A DNA stretch of 64,000 bases, taken from the NCBI GenBank assembly GCA_029862045.1, contig JAOTYE010000005.1, positions 62,001 to 126,000 on the forward strand, in the 5' to 3' direction. Below the pieces are notes generated by a model that saw only the letters and a list, made by a program, of their open reading frames with translations, was not told the origin of the DNA and searched no databases. Both the position numbers and the translations under genes were made by a program. Numbering within the stretch: the first letter of the stretch is position 1; each line of letters opens with the position of its first letter. Shown here in pieces: positions 19,483 to 29,282 of this stretch. This DNA is from Gammaproteobacteria bacterium. Its GTDB lineage: Bacteria; Pseudomonadota; Gammaproteobacteria; Steroidobacterales; Woeseiaceae.

Positions 19483-20883
19483 TTAGCGCTTCACGCGTTT
19501 CATCAATCGCTTGCGCTTGCGCTCCTGGCGCGGCGTCAGTTTGTTGCGTTTTCCCTTGAATGGATTCTTGCTCGACTTGAAGTTCAGCCGCACCGGCGTG
19601 CCCTTCAGTTTGAATACCTTGCGAAAGCGATTGATCAGGTAGCGACGATACGCCTCGGGCACACTCTCTGTCTGATTGCCATGGATTACGATTACCGGCG
19701 GATTGCGGCCGCCCTGGTGTGCGTAGCGCAAACGAATGCGCCGCCCGCGTACAAGTGGTGGTGGGTGTGCCGTCACCGCACTTTCAAGCTCTCGTGTCAG
19801 TTCCGTAGTGGACAGGTCACGAGTTGCTGCGCGATAGGCGCGCTCTACTGCTGGTAACAAATCGCCAACCGCCGTGCCGTGCAATGCTGAAATCGTGATG
19901 CGCTCAGCGAAGTCGAGGAATGGAAGTCTGCGGTCGAGCTCATCGCGAACATGCTTGCGATCCGAGGCAGACAGTCCGTCCCACTTGTTTGTGACAACCA
20001 CCAGCGCGCGTCCGCGTTCGAGCACGAGGCCCAACAAGCTCACGTCCTGCTCTGTAATGCCCTCGTGCGCGTCCAATACGGCGATCACGACCTGGGCGCG
20101 CTCAATCGCTTGCAGTGCTTTGATGATGCTGAATTTCTCGATTACCTCATGGACCCTGGCCTTGCGTCGAATGCCGGCCGTATCGATGAGTTCATATTTG
20201 CGATCGTTGCGCTCGAAAGGCACGGAGACGCTATCGCGTGTCGTACCGGGTTGGTCGAATACGACGAGTCGGTCTTCACCGATCAACCGGTTAATCAAGG
20301 TCGACTTGCCGACATTCGGTCTGCCGACGACGGCTATGCGCAGTTCCCGGTCGTCATCATCCTCTGCAACTTCAGACTCGGCATCATCTTCGCTATCGAA
20401 ATCGGCAAGCACGGTTTCCATCAACGCGTTCACGCGGTCGCCATGCGACGCGGAGATGGCAAGGGGCTCGCCGATACCCAGCGCGTGGAATTCGCTGCCC
20501 GCAATAGCGTTGTCGAGGCCCTCTGCCTTGTTTACGACAAGCCAGATTTTCTTGCCGTTCCTGCGCACCAGTTCGGCAACGTGTTCGTCGGCTGCCGTCA
20601 GGCCCTCTCTGCCATCAACCATGATTATCGCTGCATCGGCTTCCCCGAGTGCGCGAATAGTCTGATCCACCATGAGTTCTTCGATGCCGGCTTCGCCGCC
20701 TGCGACACCGCCGGTATCGATTGCGAGGTACGGAATCGGGCCGAGCTTGCCGAAGCCGTATTGGCGATCCCGGGTCAGGCCCGGGTAGTCAGCAACGAGT
20801 GCGTCACGGGAACGGGTCAGACGATTGAACAGCGTCGATTTGCCGACGTTTGGTCGGCCAATCAGCGCAATAACGGGAAGCAT
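19483..20883 (-). CDS. der: Ribosome assembly GTPase Der (EngA)
   Basis: A 466-residue protein with two GTPase domains in tandem (P-loops [12 protein letters not shown] at residues 7-18 and [12 protein letters not shown] near 186). Each has DTAG and TNKWD/VNKAE-type G4 motifs. A KH-like C-terminal domain and a very basic tail follow. It is needed for maturation of the 50S subunit. It sits downstream of bamB, as in E. coli. Full length. Confidence 0.98.
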   Translation of the reverse strand: MLPVIALIGRPNVGKSTLFNRLTRSRDALVADYPGLTRDRQYGFGKLGPIPYLAIDTGGVAGGEAGIEELMVDQTIRALGEADAAIIMVDGREGLTAADEHVAELVRRNGKKIWLVVNKAEGLDNAIAGSEFHALGIGEPLAISASHGDRVNALMETVLADFDSEDDAESEVAEDDDDRELRIAVVGRPNVGKSTLINRLIGEDRLVVFDQPGTTRDSVSVPFERNDRKYELIDTAGIRRKARVHEVIEKFSIIKALQAIERAQVVIAVLDAHEGITEQDVSLLGLVLERGRALVVVTNKWDGLSASDRKHVRDELDRRLPFLDFAERITISALHGTAVGDLLPAVERAYRAATRDLSTTELTRELESAVTAHPPPLVRGRRIRLRYAHQGGRNPPVIVIHGNQTESVPEAYRRYLINRFRKVFKLKGTPVRLNFKSSKNPFKGKRNKLTPRQERKRKRLMKRVKR

Positions 20884-20907
20884 AGGACTAATCCTGTCTG
20901 CGGTGCG

Positions 20908-22101
20908 TCAGGCGCCTTCGTCTGCAATATCAGGCGCGTTGCGCGGACGTTTTGGCTGCTGCACGACGTAAGCCGCAACGCTGCCGGCATCGGTCTGCAC
21001 GTACAGGCGATCGGCAACGACTATTGGATCATTCGAAATCGCCTGGCTACCGACGCGCACGCGGGCCACTGGCTCGCCATCGAAATTACTGAAGAAGTGC
21101 AAGTAGCCCTCGAGATCGCCGACCGCAACGGTCGTATGGAACGCGATGGGCACCGTCGGCTCGCGGCGCAATAGCGAGTTCTGACGCCAGGTTTCGTCGC
21201 CGCTGCGGCGCGACAGTGCGATGACGGCGCCTTCTCCGTCGACCGTATACAAGTTGTTCCAGTCCGCCGAGACTCCTTCGAAGGACGATACGTCGCGTGA
21301 CCAGAGAATCTGACCCGACTCCGAGGCGATTGAGGCGAGATTTCCCTGATAACCTGACGCATAGACGTCTTGTCCGACAACACTGATCAGGCCATCGATG
21401 TCCGCGAGACGCTCAAGGTCGGATCGCCCACTCGGCGGCGATAACATCGTCTCCCATTCGACATCGCCGCTTGTAAGGTTTACTGCGACGAGCCGGCCAT
21501 TGTCGAATCCGGCGATAACTGACGTGCCCACGAGCACGGGCGATGCAGATCCACGCATTGTCAGACGCGGCGTGGACTGTTCAACGACCCAGCGTTCGCT
21601 GCCATCGAATGCCGATAATGCGCGCAACCGATTATCGATTGTAATCGCCACAACCAAATCGTCTTTGATCACCGGCCGCGCAAGCGATTCACCGGCGACA
21701 TTGGAACGCCATTGTTCGACACCGGACTCAGCATTAAGGGCAATCAGGTAACCGTCAGCCGCACCGACAACAACGAGTCCTTCGCCAACACCCGGACCCG
21801 ACGACAATTCGATATCGAGTTCGTTACGCCAGAATTCCTTACCGGTCTCGGGATGCAACGCGACGACATTACCATCACGACTTGCTGCGAATATGCGATT
21901 GCCGTCACCCACGGGTCGCAACGCAACTCGCAAGAACTCCGATTTGCCACCGACATTGACACTCCACAACCGCTTGATTTGCACTGTTGTGTCGATATCG
22001 GTGAGCTTCATCGGCTCGAGCGCTTTCTCATCATCCTTGGCGCATGACGACAGTACCAACACGGCCGTAATGATGCCGACGACGCGTAGCACGCTCTTCA
22101 C
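20908..22101 (-). CDS. bamB: Outer membrane assembly lipoprotein BamB
   Basis: A 397-residue lipoprotein: lipobox LSSC near residue 20, then a beta-propeller built from PQQ-like repeats (for example GKEFWRNEL, GVEQWRSNV, GSERWVVEQ, GDVEWETML, GQILWSRDV, GDETWRQNS). It belongs to the BAM complex that folds outer membrane proteins. The start overlaps the stop of yfgM by 4 nt. Conserved order yfgM-bamB-der. Confidence 0.96.
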   Translation of the reverse strand: MKSVLRVVGIITAVLVLSSCAKDDEKALEPMKLTDIDTTVQIKRLWSVNVGGKSEFLRVALRPVGDGNRIFAASRDGNVVALHPETGKEFWRNELDIELSSGPGVGEGLVVVGAADGYLIALNAESGVEQWRSNVAGESLARPVIKDDLVVAITIDNRLRALSAFDGSERWVVEQSTPRLTMRGSASPVLVGTSVIAGFDNGRLVAVNLTSGDVEWETMLSPPSGRSDLERLADIDGLISVVGQDVYASGYQGNLASIASESGQILWSRDVSSFEGVSADWNNLYTVDGEGAVIALSRRSGDETWRQNSLLRREPTVPIAFHTTVAVGDLEGYLHFFSNFDGEPVARVRVGSQAISNDPIVVADRLYVQTDAGSVAAYVVQQPKRPRNAPDIADEGA

Positions 22102-22838
22102 TCGGCCTCTCCGGCCTCGTCGTCCGATATCGGTTCGGCGTCGGGCTCGATCACCGCGTCAGGTTCGGGAGCACCGGCTTCAGGCACACCGTCTTCGGGC
22201 GCGGCAGGCAGCGCATCAGGCAGGTCAAGCAGCTTCATCTGCACGAGGCCGCGATTGACCGTCTGCGAGGTATTCGCCAGCGCAATACGGTACGCATCTG
22301 CGGCCGCGTCGACCTGGCCAAGCGCAGCCAGTGCATCACCGCGCATTTCGGCGTATAGCCCTGCAAACGCCTCATTCTCCTGGTCCGCGAGCAAATCGAT
22401 CACTTCCTGCGGTTTGTCCTGGTATAACAAGACACGCGCAAGCCGTAGTCGCCCGACATGCTTGAGTACCTTACTACCGCGCACCGTAAGCAGTTCATTC
22501 AGAATATCGGCGGCGTCCTGGTCGCGATTCTTGTCCATGTAAAGTCGCGCCATCGCGAGTTTGGACTGAGCGGCGTAGGTTGTGTTTGCGTAGTTGTTGG
22601 CGAGTTCATCGGCAACGACTTCGGCATCGTCCAGATCGCCGTCGAATACGTGTCCGGCGAGCGCTTCGAACAACTCCGATGCCTCCACCTGCGCCGCCAG
22701 CTTGCTGCTCTTGTACTGATTGAATCCGAACAGCAGGCCCACGGCGATGACGACGCCGGCAATCACATAGCGACCGTACTCGGCCCACCACGCACGCATC
22801 TCTTCAAGCTGTTCCTTTTCTGACTGTAAATCGTCCAC
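22098..22838 (-). CDS. yfgM: YfgM-like TPR protein, Sec-associated
   Basis: A 246-residue protein with a short cytoplasmic N-terminus (KEQLEEMRAWWAEYG), one transmembrane helix (YVIAGVVIAVGLLFGF) and periplasmic TPR-like helices (PF09976). In E. coli the protein is an ancillary subunit of SecYEG that works with periplasmic chaperones. The C-terminal 40 residues are very acidic and rich in Pro, Glu and Asp, an extension that looks disordered. Located between hisS and bamB as usual. Confidence 0.92.
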   Translation of the reverse strand: MDDLQSEKEQLEEMRAWWAEYGRYVIAGVVIAVGLLFGFNQYKSSKLAAQVEASELFEALAGHVFDGDLDDAEVVADELANNYANTTYAAQSKLAMARLYMDKNRDQDAADILNELLTVRGSKVLKHVGRLRLARVLLYQDKPQEVIDLLADQENEAFAGLYAEMRGDALAALGQVDAAADAYRIALANTSQTVNRGLVQMKLLDLPDALPAAPEDGVPEAGAPEPDAVIEPDAEPISDDEAGEAE

Positions 22839-22867
22839 TGCTCTGCCTTTCCTGAATTCTGTGCCGC

Positions 22868-24148
22868 CTATCCGGCGACACTCTTGCCCAGTCGTGCTGC
22901 CAACGTCTCTGCCAGCACATCAATCGCAATACTGCTTTGATCCTCAGTACTGCGTAATGGTTTCAATCCCACGCGTTTTTCGGCGATTTCCTGCTCGCCC
23001 AGAATCAACGCGTATTCGGCGTTGCTCTTGTCGGCGCGCTTTAGCTGCGACTTGAAGCTGCCACCGCCGAAGTTCAGTTCGACCTTGATACCGGCGATCT
23101 TATCGCGCAGTCCCTCGGCCGTCGCAAATGCGTACTCCAGTGCGTTGTCTCCTACCGCTACGACGTACACATCCGCGCTCGTCGCCGGAGCCTCGCCACC
23201 GCAAGCCTCAAAGAGCGCAACCAGACGCTCGATGCCCATTGCCCAGCCAACGGCTGGCGTCGATCGCCCCCCCAGCTTTTCCACAAGTCCGTCGTAGCGA
23301 CCACCCGAACAGACAGCACCCTGAGATCCCAGCGCATCAGTAACCCACTCGAAAACCGTTCGACTGTAGTAATCGAGCCCACGAACCAGGCGCGGATTCA
23401 CCGTGTAGCTTACACCGGCCGCGTCCAGCAACCCCTTAAGTGATTGAAAATGCTCTGAAGATTCCTCATCGAGGAAGTCAAGCATCACAGGTGCCGCGGC
23501 CACGATTGCCTGCATTTCCGGGTTTTTGCTATCCAGGATCCGCAACGGGTTCTGTTCAAGGCGCCGAATACTATCGTCATCAAGCTCACTTTTCACGCTG
23601 CAAAAGTACTCGACGAGGTTTTGCCGGTAGCGACTACGTGACTCCGGCGTGCCAAGTGAATTGATTTCCAGCGTCAGGCGCGAGATTCCCAGCACGCGCC
23701 ACATTCTGGCACATAAAATAATCAGTTCTGCGTCGACATCTGGCCCTTCGAAGCCCAGCGCTTCGACATCAAACTGGTAGAACTGCCGATAGCGGCCCTG
23801 TTGCGGTTTCTCGTAGCGAAACATCGGACCCATGGTCCACAGCTTCTGCCTCTGATTGTGTAACAAGCCATTGGTGATCCCTGCGCGGACCACGCTTGCC
23901 GTCGCTTCGGGACGCAGCGTCAGACTCTCGCCGTTGCGATCAAGAAACGTGTACATTTCTTTTTCGACGATGTCGGTTACCTCGCCGATCGAGCGGCGAA
24001 AAAGTTCTGTCTGTTCGAGCAGCGGTAGGCGAATCTCAGCATAGCCATAAGACTGCACGACGTCGCGCACGACCGATTCAAGATACCGCCATGTGCCGGA
24101 CACGTCCGGCAGGATATCGTTCATTCCTCGTATGGCTCGCAGTTTCAC
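22868..24148 (-). CDS. hisS: Histidyl-tRNA synthetase
   Basis: A 426-residue class II synthetase that charges tRNA-His. Motif 2 is visible around TLRPEATASVVRA and RYEKPQQGRYRQF. The histidine-specific block RGLDYYSRTVFEW and a C-terminal anticodon-binding domain are present. It follows rodZ by 5 nt. In E. coli ispG lies between rodZ and hisS; here it is missing from the series. Confidence 0.97.
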   Translation of the reverse strand: MKLRAIRGMNDILPDVSGTWRYLESVVRDVVQSYGYAEIRLPLLEQTELFRRSIGEVTDIVEKEMYTFLDRNGESLTLRPEATASVVRAGITNGLLHNQRQKLWTMGPMFRYEKPQQGRYRQFYQFDVEALGFEGPDVDAELIILCARMWRVLGISRLTLEINSLGTPESRSRYRQNLVEYFCSVKSELDDDSIRRLEQNPLRILDSKNPEMQAIVAAAPVMLDFLDEESSEHFQSLKGLLDAAGVSYTVNPRLVRGLDYYSRTVFEWVTDALGSQGAVCSGGRYDGLVEKLGGRSTPAVGWAMGIERLVALFEACGGEAPATSADVYVVAVGDNALEYAFATAEGLRDKIAGIKVELNFGGGSFKSQLKRADKSNAEYALILGEQEIAEKRVGLKPLRSTEDQSSIAIDVLAETLAARLGKSVAG

Positions 24149-24153
24149 GTGAA

Positions 24154-24996
24154 CTATTGATTCATTATCGTCAGGCGTGCCGTGCGACTGCCCGGAGTGG
24201 ATGGTGAGATCGGGTAATCGTTGCCATCGACCCGAACGCTGACATTCTCGGAATTACCGAACAGGACGGCGAACGGCGCCTTGCCCGCCAATTCGACGGT
24301 CCGTCCATTTCTTCCCATATCAAAGAACAGGCGTTGGCCTGTGGCATCGCTGATTTCTGTCCAACAATCCCCCGAAAAACTCAGTGACACGCGCGTTTCT
24401 CCATCGGGCACCTGCACGGGCTCTGGCTGCGGTTGGCTCGCAGCCGGAGCCTGCTCGTCTTCGACAATGGCGCTTGTCACAACGACAGGCTGCTCGACCG
24501 CCGCCAGGCTGTCGGCGTCTTGTTCAGGCACCACGGGTTCGTCAGTGCCCGGCGATGGCGTAACTTCCGTTTCTGACTGCGCCGCAAACCACCAATACGT
24601 TGCGGCCGCGACGATAATCACAACAATGACGGCAATCCACGGGCCGGGCGATAACTCCTGGCGGACCTTGGACCGGCCGACGACGACGACCGGCGGCGGT
24701 ACGCGCTCTGATCGTGTGAGCTGATAGTAGTCGGCGAATACGTCTGCCTCGTCAACGCCGACCAGTTGCGCATATTTGCGCAAGTGTCCCTTGGCGAATA
24801 CGGGTGCACCGAGCATGTCAAAATCATTGCGCTCGAGCGCGCGCACCTTGGGCTCGTCGAGATGCAGTTCCTTGGCGACCTCGAGCACACTGATTTGTTG
24901 CTCACGGCGCGCCGCGGCGAGTCGCTCACCACAACGAGGTCCTTCCGACTCGGACTCAGGCTTTGCCGCGTCAGGTTTATCCTGTTCTTCGCTCAT
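24154..24996 (-). CDS. rodZ: Cell-shape protein RodZ
   Basis: A 280-residue protein with a cytoplasmic helix-turn-helix domain (about residues 22-95), one transmembrane helix (residues 119-139), a Pro/Glu/Val-rich linker and a periplasmic DUF4115 domain starting near VSLSFSGDCWTEI. RodZ couples MreB filaments to the cell-wall elongation machine. It lies 2 nt downstream of pilW in the conserved ndk-to-der series. Confidence 0.95.
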   Translation of the reverse strand: MSEEQDKPDAAKPESESEGPRCGERLAAARREQQISVLEVAKELHLDEPKVRALERNDFDMLGAPVFAKGHLRKYAQLVGVDEADVFADYYQLTRSERVPPPVVVVGRSKVRQELSPGPWIAVIVVIIVAAATYWWFAAQSETEVTPSPGTDEPVVPEQDADSLAAVEQPVVVTSAIVEDEQAPAASQPQPEPVQVPDGETRVSLSFSGDCWTEISDATGQRLFFDMGRNGRTVELAGKAPFAVLFGNSENVSVRVDGNDYPISPSTPGSRTARLTIMNQ

Positions 24997-24998
24997 TC

Positions 24999-25766
24999 CT
25001 ATCCCGCTTCCAGAATGCGTCGTGCTTCAGGCGACTCCGGAAAATCACGCAGAATCTGGTTGGAGTAGTCGGTCTTCGCCCGATCGTCGCCCAGCTGCTC
25101 CTCGATGCGCACACCGAGATACAGAATACCTGCGGACGGCGTATTGCTGCCCAGGTAGCGCTGCAGGAATGCCCGTGCACCCAGGTAGTCCCCTGACGCG
25201 AACTTCAAAAGGCTCAACTGAACCAACGCCTCGCCGTAGTTCGATCTGCGCTCGAGTGCCTGCCGGAAATAGGACTCAGCCGCCGCGAAGTCGGGTTTTT
25301 GCATCATGCAGGCGCCCGCGTTAGTCAGCGTTATTTGCGCACTGTCGTTGTCGATGACCTTGGTTGCACGATCGAAGTGTTTGCGTGCACCATCGAAATC
25401 TCCCTGATTGCACAGAAAAACGGCGTATGCATTCTGGACGTTGTAGTCGCGCGGCGCGACGCGAACCGCCTGTTCATAGGAATCAGTCGCCAGACGCAGG
25501 TTTTCGAGTTTCTCGTAGGTCAGCGCCAGGGTGTAATGAGCAGTCGCGTTTTTTGGATTGAGCTCAATCGAATACAGCAGCCGATCACGTGCCAAATCGT
25601 AGTTGCCGTTACGATAGTAGCGCGCGCCCAGCTGATAATTGAGTTCGGCCGCATCGCCTGCGTCGGCGTCTGGTTTTGCAGCCGTCGTCCTCGTCGTTGT
25701 CGAGACACAGCCCGTCATCAACAGGCATACCACCAGTCCAGCCGAAACTATTTCGCTCGTCTTCAC
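24999..25766 (-). CDS. pilW: Type IV pilus biogenesis lipoprotein PilW/PilF
   Basis: A 255-residue lipoprotein: signal peptide with lipobox MTGC (Cys20), followed by several TPR repeats (for example ELNPKNATAHYTLALTYEKL). It is the pilotin-like protein that helps the PilQ secretin assemble in the outer membrane. The start overlaps the rlmN stop by 4 nt. Its presence implies type IV pili in the organism, although no other pil gene is in the window. Confidence 0.93.
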   Translation of the reverse strand: MKTSEIVSAGLVVCLLMTGCVSTTTRTTAAKPDADAGDAAELNYQLGARYYRNGNYDLARDRLLYSIELNPKNATAHYTLALTYEKLENLRLATDSYEQAVRVAPRDYNVQNAYAVFLCNQGDFDGARKHFDRATKVIDNDSAQITLTNAGACMMQKPDFAAAESYFRQALERRSNYGEALVQLSLLKFASGDYLGARAFLQRYLGSNTPSAGILYLGVRIEEQLGDDRAKTDYSNQILRDFPESPEARRILEAG

Positions 25767-26875
25767 GCCGTCGCCATCCTTATTTTTTTATCGCCCAGTC
25801 TGACACGCACCCGGTCGCTCACTTTACCAGCCAATTGGCCACATGCCGCATCGATATCTTCGCCACGGGTCTTGCGCGTCGTTGCGACGAGACCTTTCAT
25901 TCTCAGTCTATTCTGAAAATGTGTGATCGTATCGGCCGCCGAGCGCGCAAATTCGTTGCCCTCGAACGGATTAAATGGAATCAGGTTCACCTTGGCAGGC
26001 TTGCCGTCGAGTAACGCGTGCAGTTCATCGGCGTGCCCAACCGAGTCATTGACGCCGCGCAACATGACGTACTCAAACGTAATAAAGCGATTCGTACGTT
26101 TCTCTGCATAGCGCCAGCAGGCGTCCAGCAGTTCCTCGATCGGATGCATCTTGTTGATCGGCACGAGTTCGTTGCGCAGGGCATTGTTCGGCGCGTGTAA
26201 TGACACGGCCAGCGATACGTTGCACTCATCACCCAGGCGGTCGATGTTCGGAACCAAACCTGAGGTACTGACGGTCACGCGGCGGCGTGAAATACCGTAC
26301 GCCAGATCGGAAATCAGCAGCTCGATCGCCGGCACAACGCTACGATAGTTTGCGAGCGGCTCACCCATGCCCATGAACACCACATTGGTCACGGCGAAAT
26401 CTGCGTCGTCGTTTTCTCGTCGCGGCAAGGTCTGATTCGCGTGCCACACCTGACCGATGATCTCGGCCGCCGTCAGGTTACGATTAAAACCCTGCGCCCC
26501 GGTCGCGCAGAAGGCGCAGTCGAGAGCACACCCGACCTGGGACGAGATGCACAGCGTGCCGCGATCGGGTTCCGGGATGAACACCGCCTCGACAGCCTGA
26601 CCAAAGCCACTCTCGAACAGCCACTTGATCGTGCCGTCCTTCGAGCCATGTTGCGACAGAACCTCGGGCAATTCGATCACCGACGATTCCTGAAGCTTCT
26701 GCCGCAGCGACTTCGACAAGTCGGTCATGTCATCAAAGTCAGTAATTCCCCGTTGATAAACCCATCGCATTAACTGACGCGCATGAAACGGCTTCTCACC
26801 GAATGCGGTGAAAAGTGTCTCGAGATCGCCTTGTGGCATCCCGAGCAAATTCACTTTGTCAGTTTCAGCTGGCAT
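25763..26875 (-). CDS. rlmN: 23S rRNA A2503 / tRNA A37 methyltransferase RlmN
   Basis: A 370-residue radical SAM enzyme that methylates C2 of adenosine. The cluster ligands are Cys116, Cys120 and Cys123 (CALDCAFC), and the GMGEPLANY motif is present. A C-terminal cysteine near TRGEDIDAACGQL should be the one that carries the methyl group. Sits between ndk and pilW as in related genomes. Confidence 0.97.
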   Translation of the reverse strand: MPAETDKVNLLGMPQGDLETLFTAFGEKPFHARQLMRWVYQRGITDFDDMTDLSKSLRQKLQESSVIELPEVLSQHGSKDGTIKWLFESGFGQAVEAVFIPEPDRGTLCISSQVGCALDCAFCATGAQGFNRNLTAAEIIGQVWHANQTLPRRENDDADFAVTNVVFMGMGEPLANYRSVVPAIELLISDLAYGISRRRVTVSTSGLVPNIDRLGDECNVSLAVSLHAPNNALRNELVPINKMHPIEELLDACWRYAEKRTNRFITFEYVMLRGVNDSVGHADELHALLDGKPAKVNLIPFNPFEGNEFARSAADTITHFQNRLRMKGLVATTRKTRGEDIDAACGQLAGKVSDRVRVRLGDKKIRMATA

Positions 26876-26884
26876 TGACGTGCC

Positions 26885-27316
26885 CTATCGGGTCCTCGGG
26901 CAGACGCCGTCATCGCCGAAAAAGAACGCGATCTCGACCGCCGCCGTATCCGGACCATCCGAGCCGTGCACGATGTTCTCCTCGATGCTCTCCGCAAAAT
27001 CCGCACGAATCGTGCCCGGATCAGCGTCTGCCGGATTGGTGGCACCCATGATCTCGCGATTCGTCGCAATGGCATTGTCGCCCCGCAAGACCTGCACTAT
27101 GACCGGGCCCGACATCATGTAGCTGACGAGGTCATTAAAAAACGGCCGTTCCTTGTGGACGGCATAGAAGCCCTGAGCCTGATCAGTCGTCAGGCGCATC
27201 ATCCTTGCCGCAACGATTTGCAGCCCTGCCTTTTCGAAGCGGCTGTAAATCTCGCCAATCAGGTTCTTTTGCACGCCATCCGGCTTGATGATGGAGAGCG
27301 TTTGCTCAACGGCCAT
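26885..27316 (-). CDS. ndk: Nucleoside diphosphate kinase
   Basis: A 143-residue enzyme that passes phosphate between nucleoside tri- and diphosphates through His117 (NIVHGSDG). The [10 protein letters not shown] start and [13 protein letters not shown] are hallmarks. A good ribosome site (GAAAGGAAA) precedes it. It follows iscA after 80 nt, so the isc genes and the ndk-to-der series appear joined. Confidence 0.98.
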   Translation of the reverse strand: MAVEQTLSIIKPDGVQKNLIGEIYSRFEKAGLQIVAARMMRLTTDQAQGFYAVHKERPFFNDLVSYMMSGPVIVQVLRGDNAIATNREIMGATNPADADPGTIRADFAESIEENIVHGSDGPDTAAVEIAFFFGDDGVCPRTR

Positions 27317-27396
27317 ACAGATTTCCTTTCAACCAGTAGTGATAATAGACGCCCGGCGTCGATGCCGGACCCAAGACGTAAACGATTAATTTTACT

Positions 27397-27720
27397 TCAG
27401 ATGTTGAAGCTTTCGCCACAGCCGCATGCGCCTGTGACGTTCGGATTTTTGAAGCTGAAGGCCTCGTTTAGTCCATTTTTGACAAAATCGACCTCGGTAC
27501 CGTCGATTAGCTTCAATGCCTCGGGGTCGACCACGATCTTGACGCCCCGATCCTCGAAAACGATGTCCTCGCCCTCGACCTCATCGGCATAGTTGATCAC
27601 GTAGGAATAGCCCGAGCAGCCGGTCTTGGCGATTCCAAGCCTGAGGCCAATGCCCGCACCGCGCGCCTTGAGATAGCTGCTCACGCGCTCGGCTGCCGAT
27701 TCCGTCAACGAAATTGCCAT
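27397..27720 (-). CDS. iscA: A-type iron-sulfur carrier IscA
   Basis: A 107-residue protein with the three expected cysteines: Cys35 (TGCSGY), Cys99 and Cys101 (GACGCG). A-type carriers deliver Fe-S clusters to target enzymes. It is 12 nt after the IscU-like gene in a small iscS/IscU-like/iscA operon. Confidence 0.95.
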   Translation of the reverse strand: MAISLTESAAERVSSYLKARGAGIGLRLGIAKTGCSGYSYVINYADEVEGEDIVFEDRGVKIVVDPEALKLIDGTEVDFVKNGLNEAFSFKNPNVTGACGCGESFNI

Positions 27721-27732
27721 GTTCAGTCTTCT

Positions 27733-28110
27733 TTAGTCGTCTGGATTGGAGGCATCACGGACGATATTGCCAAGCGATCGCACCGCGTCCTCAATGACGA
27801 GTATACGTCCGGTCTTCTCCACGGGTACAGAAAGACTTTGCATAAGGTCGGAGACAGAGAATTCAAGCAGTGTCGAGACGGACTTGCCCTCGTAGTCTGC
27901 GCAGAAAGCCTCGGCCACCGCGATGACGTGTGGGCAGCCCCAGGCCTGAAAGCGCAAGGTACGCATCTCACCGTCGGCGATCTCTGCAGCCAGGCGAATT
28001 CGCACCCCCTGATCCTCGAGTGTGGCGCTCAAAGCACCGCCCAGACTGCCGGCGTGCCGGGGCGCCTCGAACAGCTGACGCACACGTTCGCTGTACGGAT
28101 CTCCGCTCAT
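27733..28110 (-). CDS. IscU/NifU-N-like protein lacking cluster-ligand cysteines
   Basis: A 125-residue homologue of the scaffold IscU. Alignable parts are the N-terminal LFEAPRHAGSL (IscU: ENPRNVGS), RFQAWGCPHVIA (IscU: RFKTYGCGSAIA) and the last helix VIEDAVRSL (IscU: LAEDAIKAA). Of the three ligand cysteines only the middle one (Cys59) is kept. The CGD motif is replaced by LEDQG, and the cysteine before the last helix by Gly-Arg. The only other cysteine is Cys70. It sits between iscS and iscA, overlapping iscS by 4 nt. It may be a regulator or cysteine-desulfurase partner and not a full scaffold. Homology is clear; function is inferred. Confidence 0.8.
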   Translation of the reverse strand: MSGDPYSERVRQLFEAPRHAGSLGGALSATLEDQGVRIRLAAEIADGEMRTLRFQAWGCPHVIAVAEAFCADYEGKSVSTLLEFSVSDLMQSLSVPVEKTGRILVIEDAVRSLGNIVRDASNPDD

Positions 28111-29282
28111 TGCACCCGCTCCGGCGCGATTCGGCGCAACTTCTCTATCGCGCTGCGATATCTGTCGATAGCAAAGTCGACATGTTCGATGCGCGTTGGT
28201 CGTCCAAAACTGAAGCGAATCGCACTTTGCGCAAGTGCATCACTCCGGCCAAGAGCGCGCAGCACATAGGACGGCTCCTGAATCTGCGAATTGCACGCCG
28301 AGCCTGTGGCGACGCAAAGCGGTTCGAGTGCAAGCAGCAGACTCTCGCCTTCAATGTCCTCGATGCTGACGTTCAAAATGCCCGGAAATCCAGTCTCGAT
28401 GCAACCATTTACGAGCACGCCCGGCAGATCACGAATCCCTGACCAGAATCGATTATGCATTGCGCGCAGGTGCTCTAGATCATCGCTCATGCGTGAGCGG
28501 GCGATTTCCGCCGTCATCCCGAATGCGACGATTTGCTGCACTGGCAACGTGCCCGGCCGCAACCGTTGCTGTTGACCACCGCCGAACAGTAGTGGGTCAA
28601 CATGAACGCCCGGGCGATCGGCGATGTACAACGCGCCGATTCCCTTGGGTCCGTAGACCTTGTGCGCTGTCATCGACATCAGATCGACAGGCAACGCCTC
28701 GAGATCAATTGGCAGCTTGCCTACCGATTGCGCCGCATCGACATGCAACAGCACGTCACGCGCACGACAGACTGTTCCGATTTGCTCGATGTCCTGGACC
28801 ACGCCTGTTTCATTGTTCACGTGCATGATGGACACGAGCTGCGTGTCCTGACGGAGCGCCGCTTCGAGCTTTGCGATATCGAGCACACCATCGGTTTCGG
28901 GGTCGAGCCAGGTAACTTCGAACCCCTGTTTCTCCAGTACATTGAACGGATCCACGACTGCTTTGTGTTCCGTGCGCATCGTGATCAGGTGCCGGCCGCG
29001 CTCTTGCCTGAAATGTGCACCACCGAGAATCGCCAGATTGTCTGACTCGGTCGCACCCGAGGTCCAGATCAAGCGATCTGCATCCGTATTGAGAAGCGCA
29101 GCAAGCTGACCGGCCGCGTGCGCAATATGCTCGACACTGCGCCGGCCTGCAGCGTGAGTTGACGACGGATTGGCGAAATTGCCGTCGACCGTCATTAGCG
29201 CCGTCATCGCTTTGGCGACGCGCGAATCCACTGGTGTCGATGCCGCATAATCAAGGTAGACGAGTGCTGCGCGTTCAATCAT
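28107..29282 (-). CDS. iscS: Cysteine desulfurase
   Basis: A 391-residue PLP enzyme that removes sulfur from cysteine. The PLP lysine is Lys208 (TAHKVYGPKG) and the persulfide-carrying cysteine is Cys330 (ATGSACNSQ), followed by EPSYVLRALG. The ATG at 29282 overlaps the trmJ stop by 8 nt and fits the family N-terminus (VYLDYAAST); a TTG at 29303 is less likely. The usual iscR between trmJ and iscS is absent. Confidence 0.95.
   Translation of the reverse strand: MIERAALVYLDYAASTPVDSRVAKAMTALMTVDGNFANPSSTHAAGRRSVEHIAHAAGQLAALLNTDADRLIWTSGATESDNLAILGGAHFRQERGRHLITMRTEHKAVVDPFNVLEKQGFEVTWLDPETDGVLDIAKLEAALRQDTQLVSIMHVNNETGVVQDIEQIGTVCRARDVLLHVDAAQSVGKLPIDLEALPVDLMSMTAHKVYGPKGIGALYIADRPGVHVDPLLFGGGQQQRLRPGTLPVQQIVAFGMTAEIARSRMSDDLEHLRAMHNRFWSGIRDLPGVLVNGCIETGFPGILNVSIEDIEGESLLLALEPLCVATGSACNSQIQEPSYVLRALGRSDALAQSAIRFSFGRPTRIEHVDFAIDRYRSAIEKLRRIAPERVQ

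Noticed and set aside
19951..21174. 407-codon plus-strand frame opposite der and bamB
   Set aside because: It spans two real genes and the gap between them, with no domain and no start signal; an antisense shadow.
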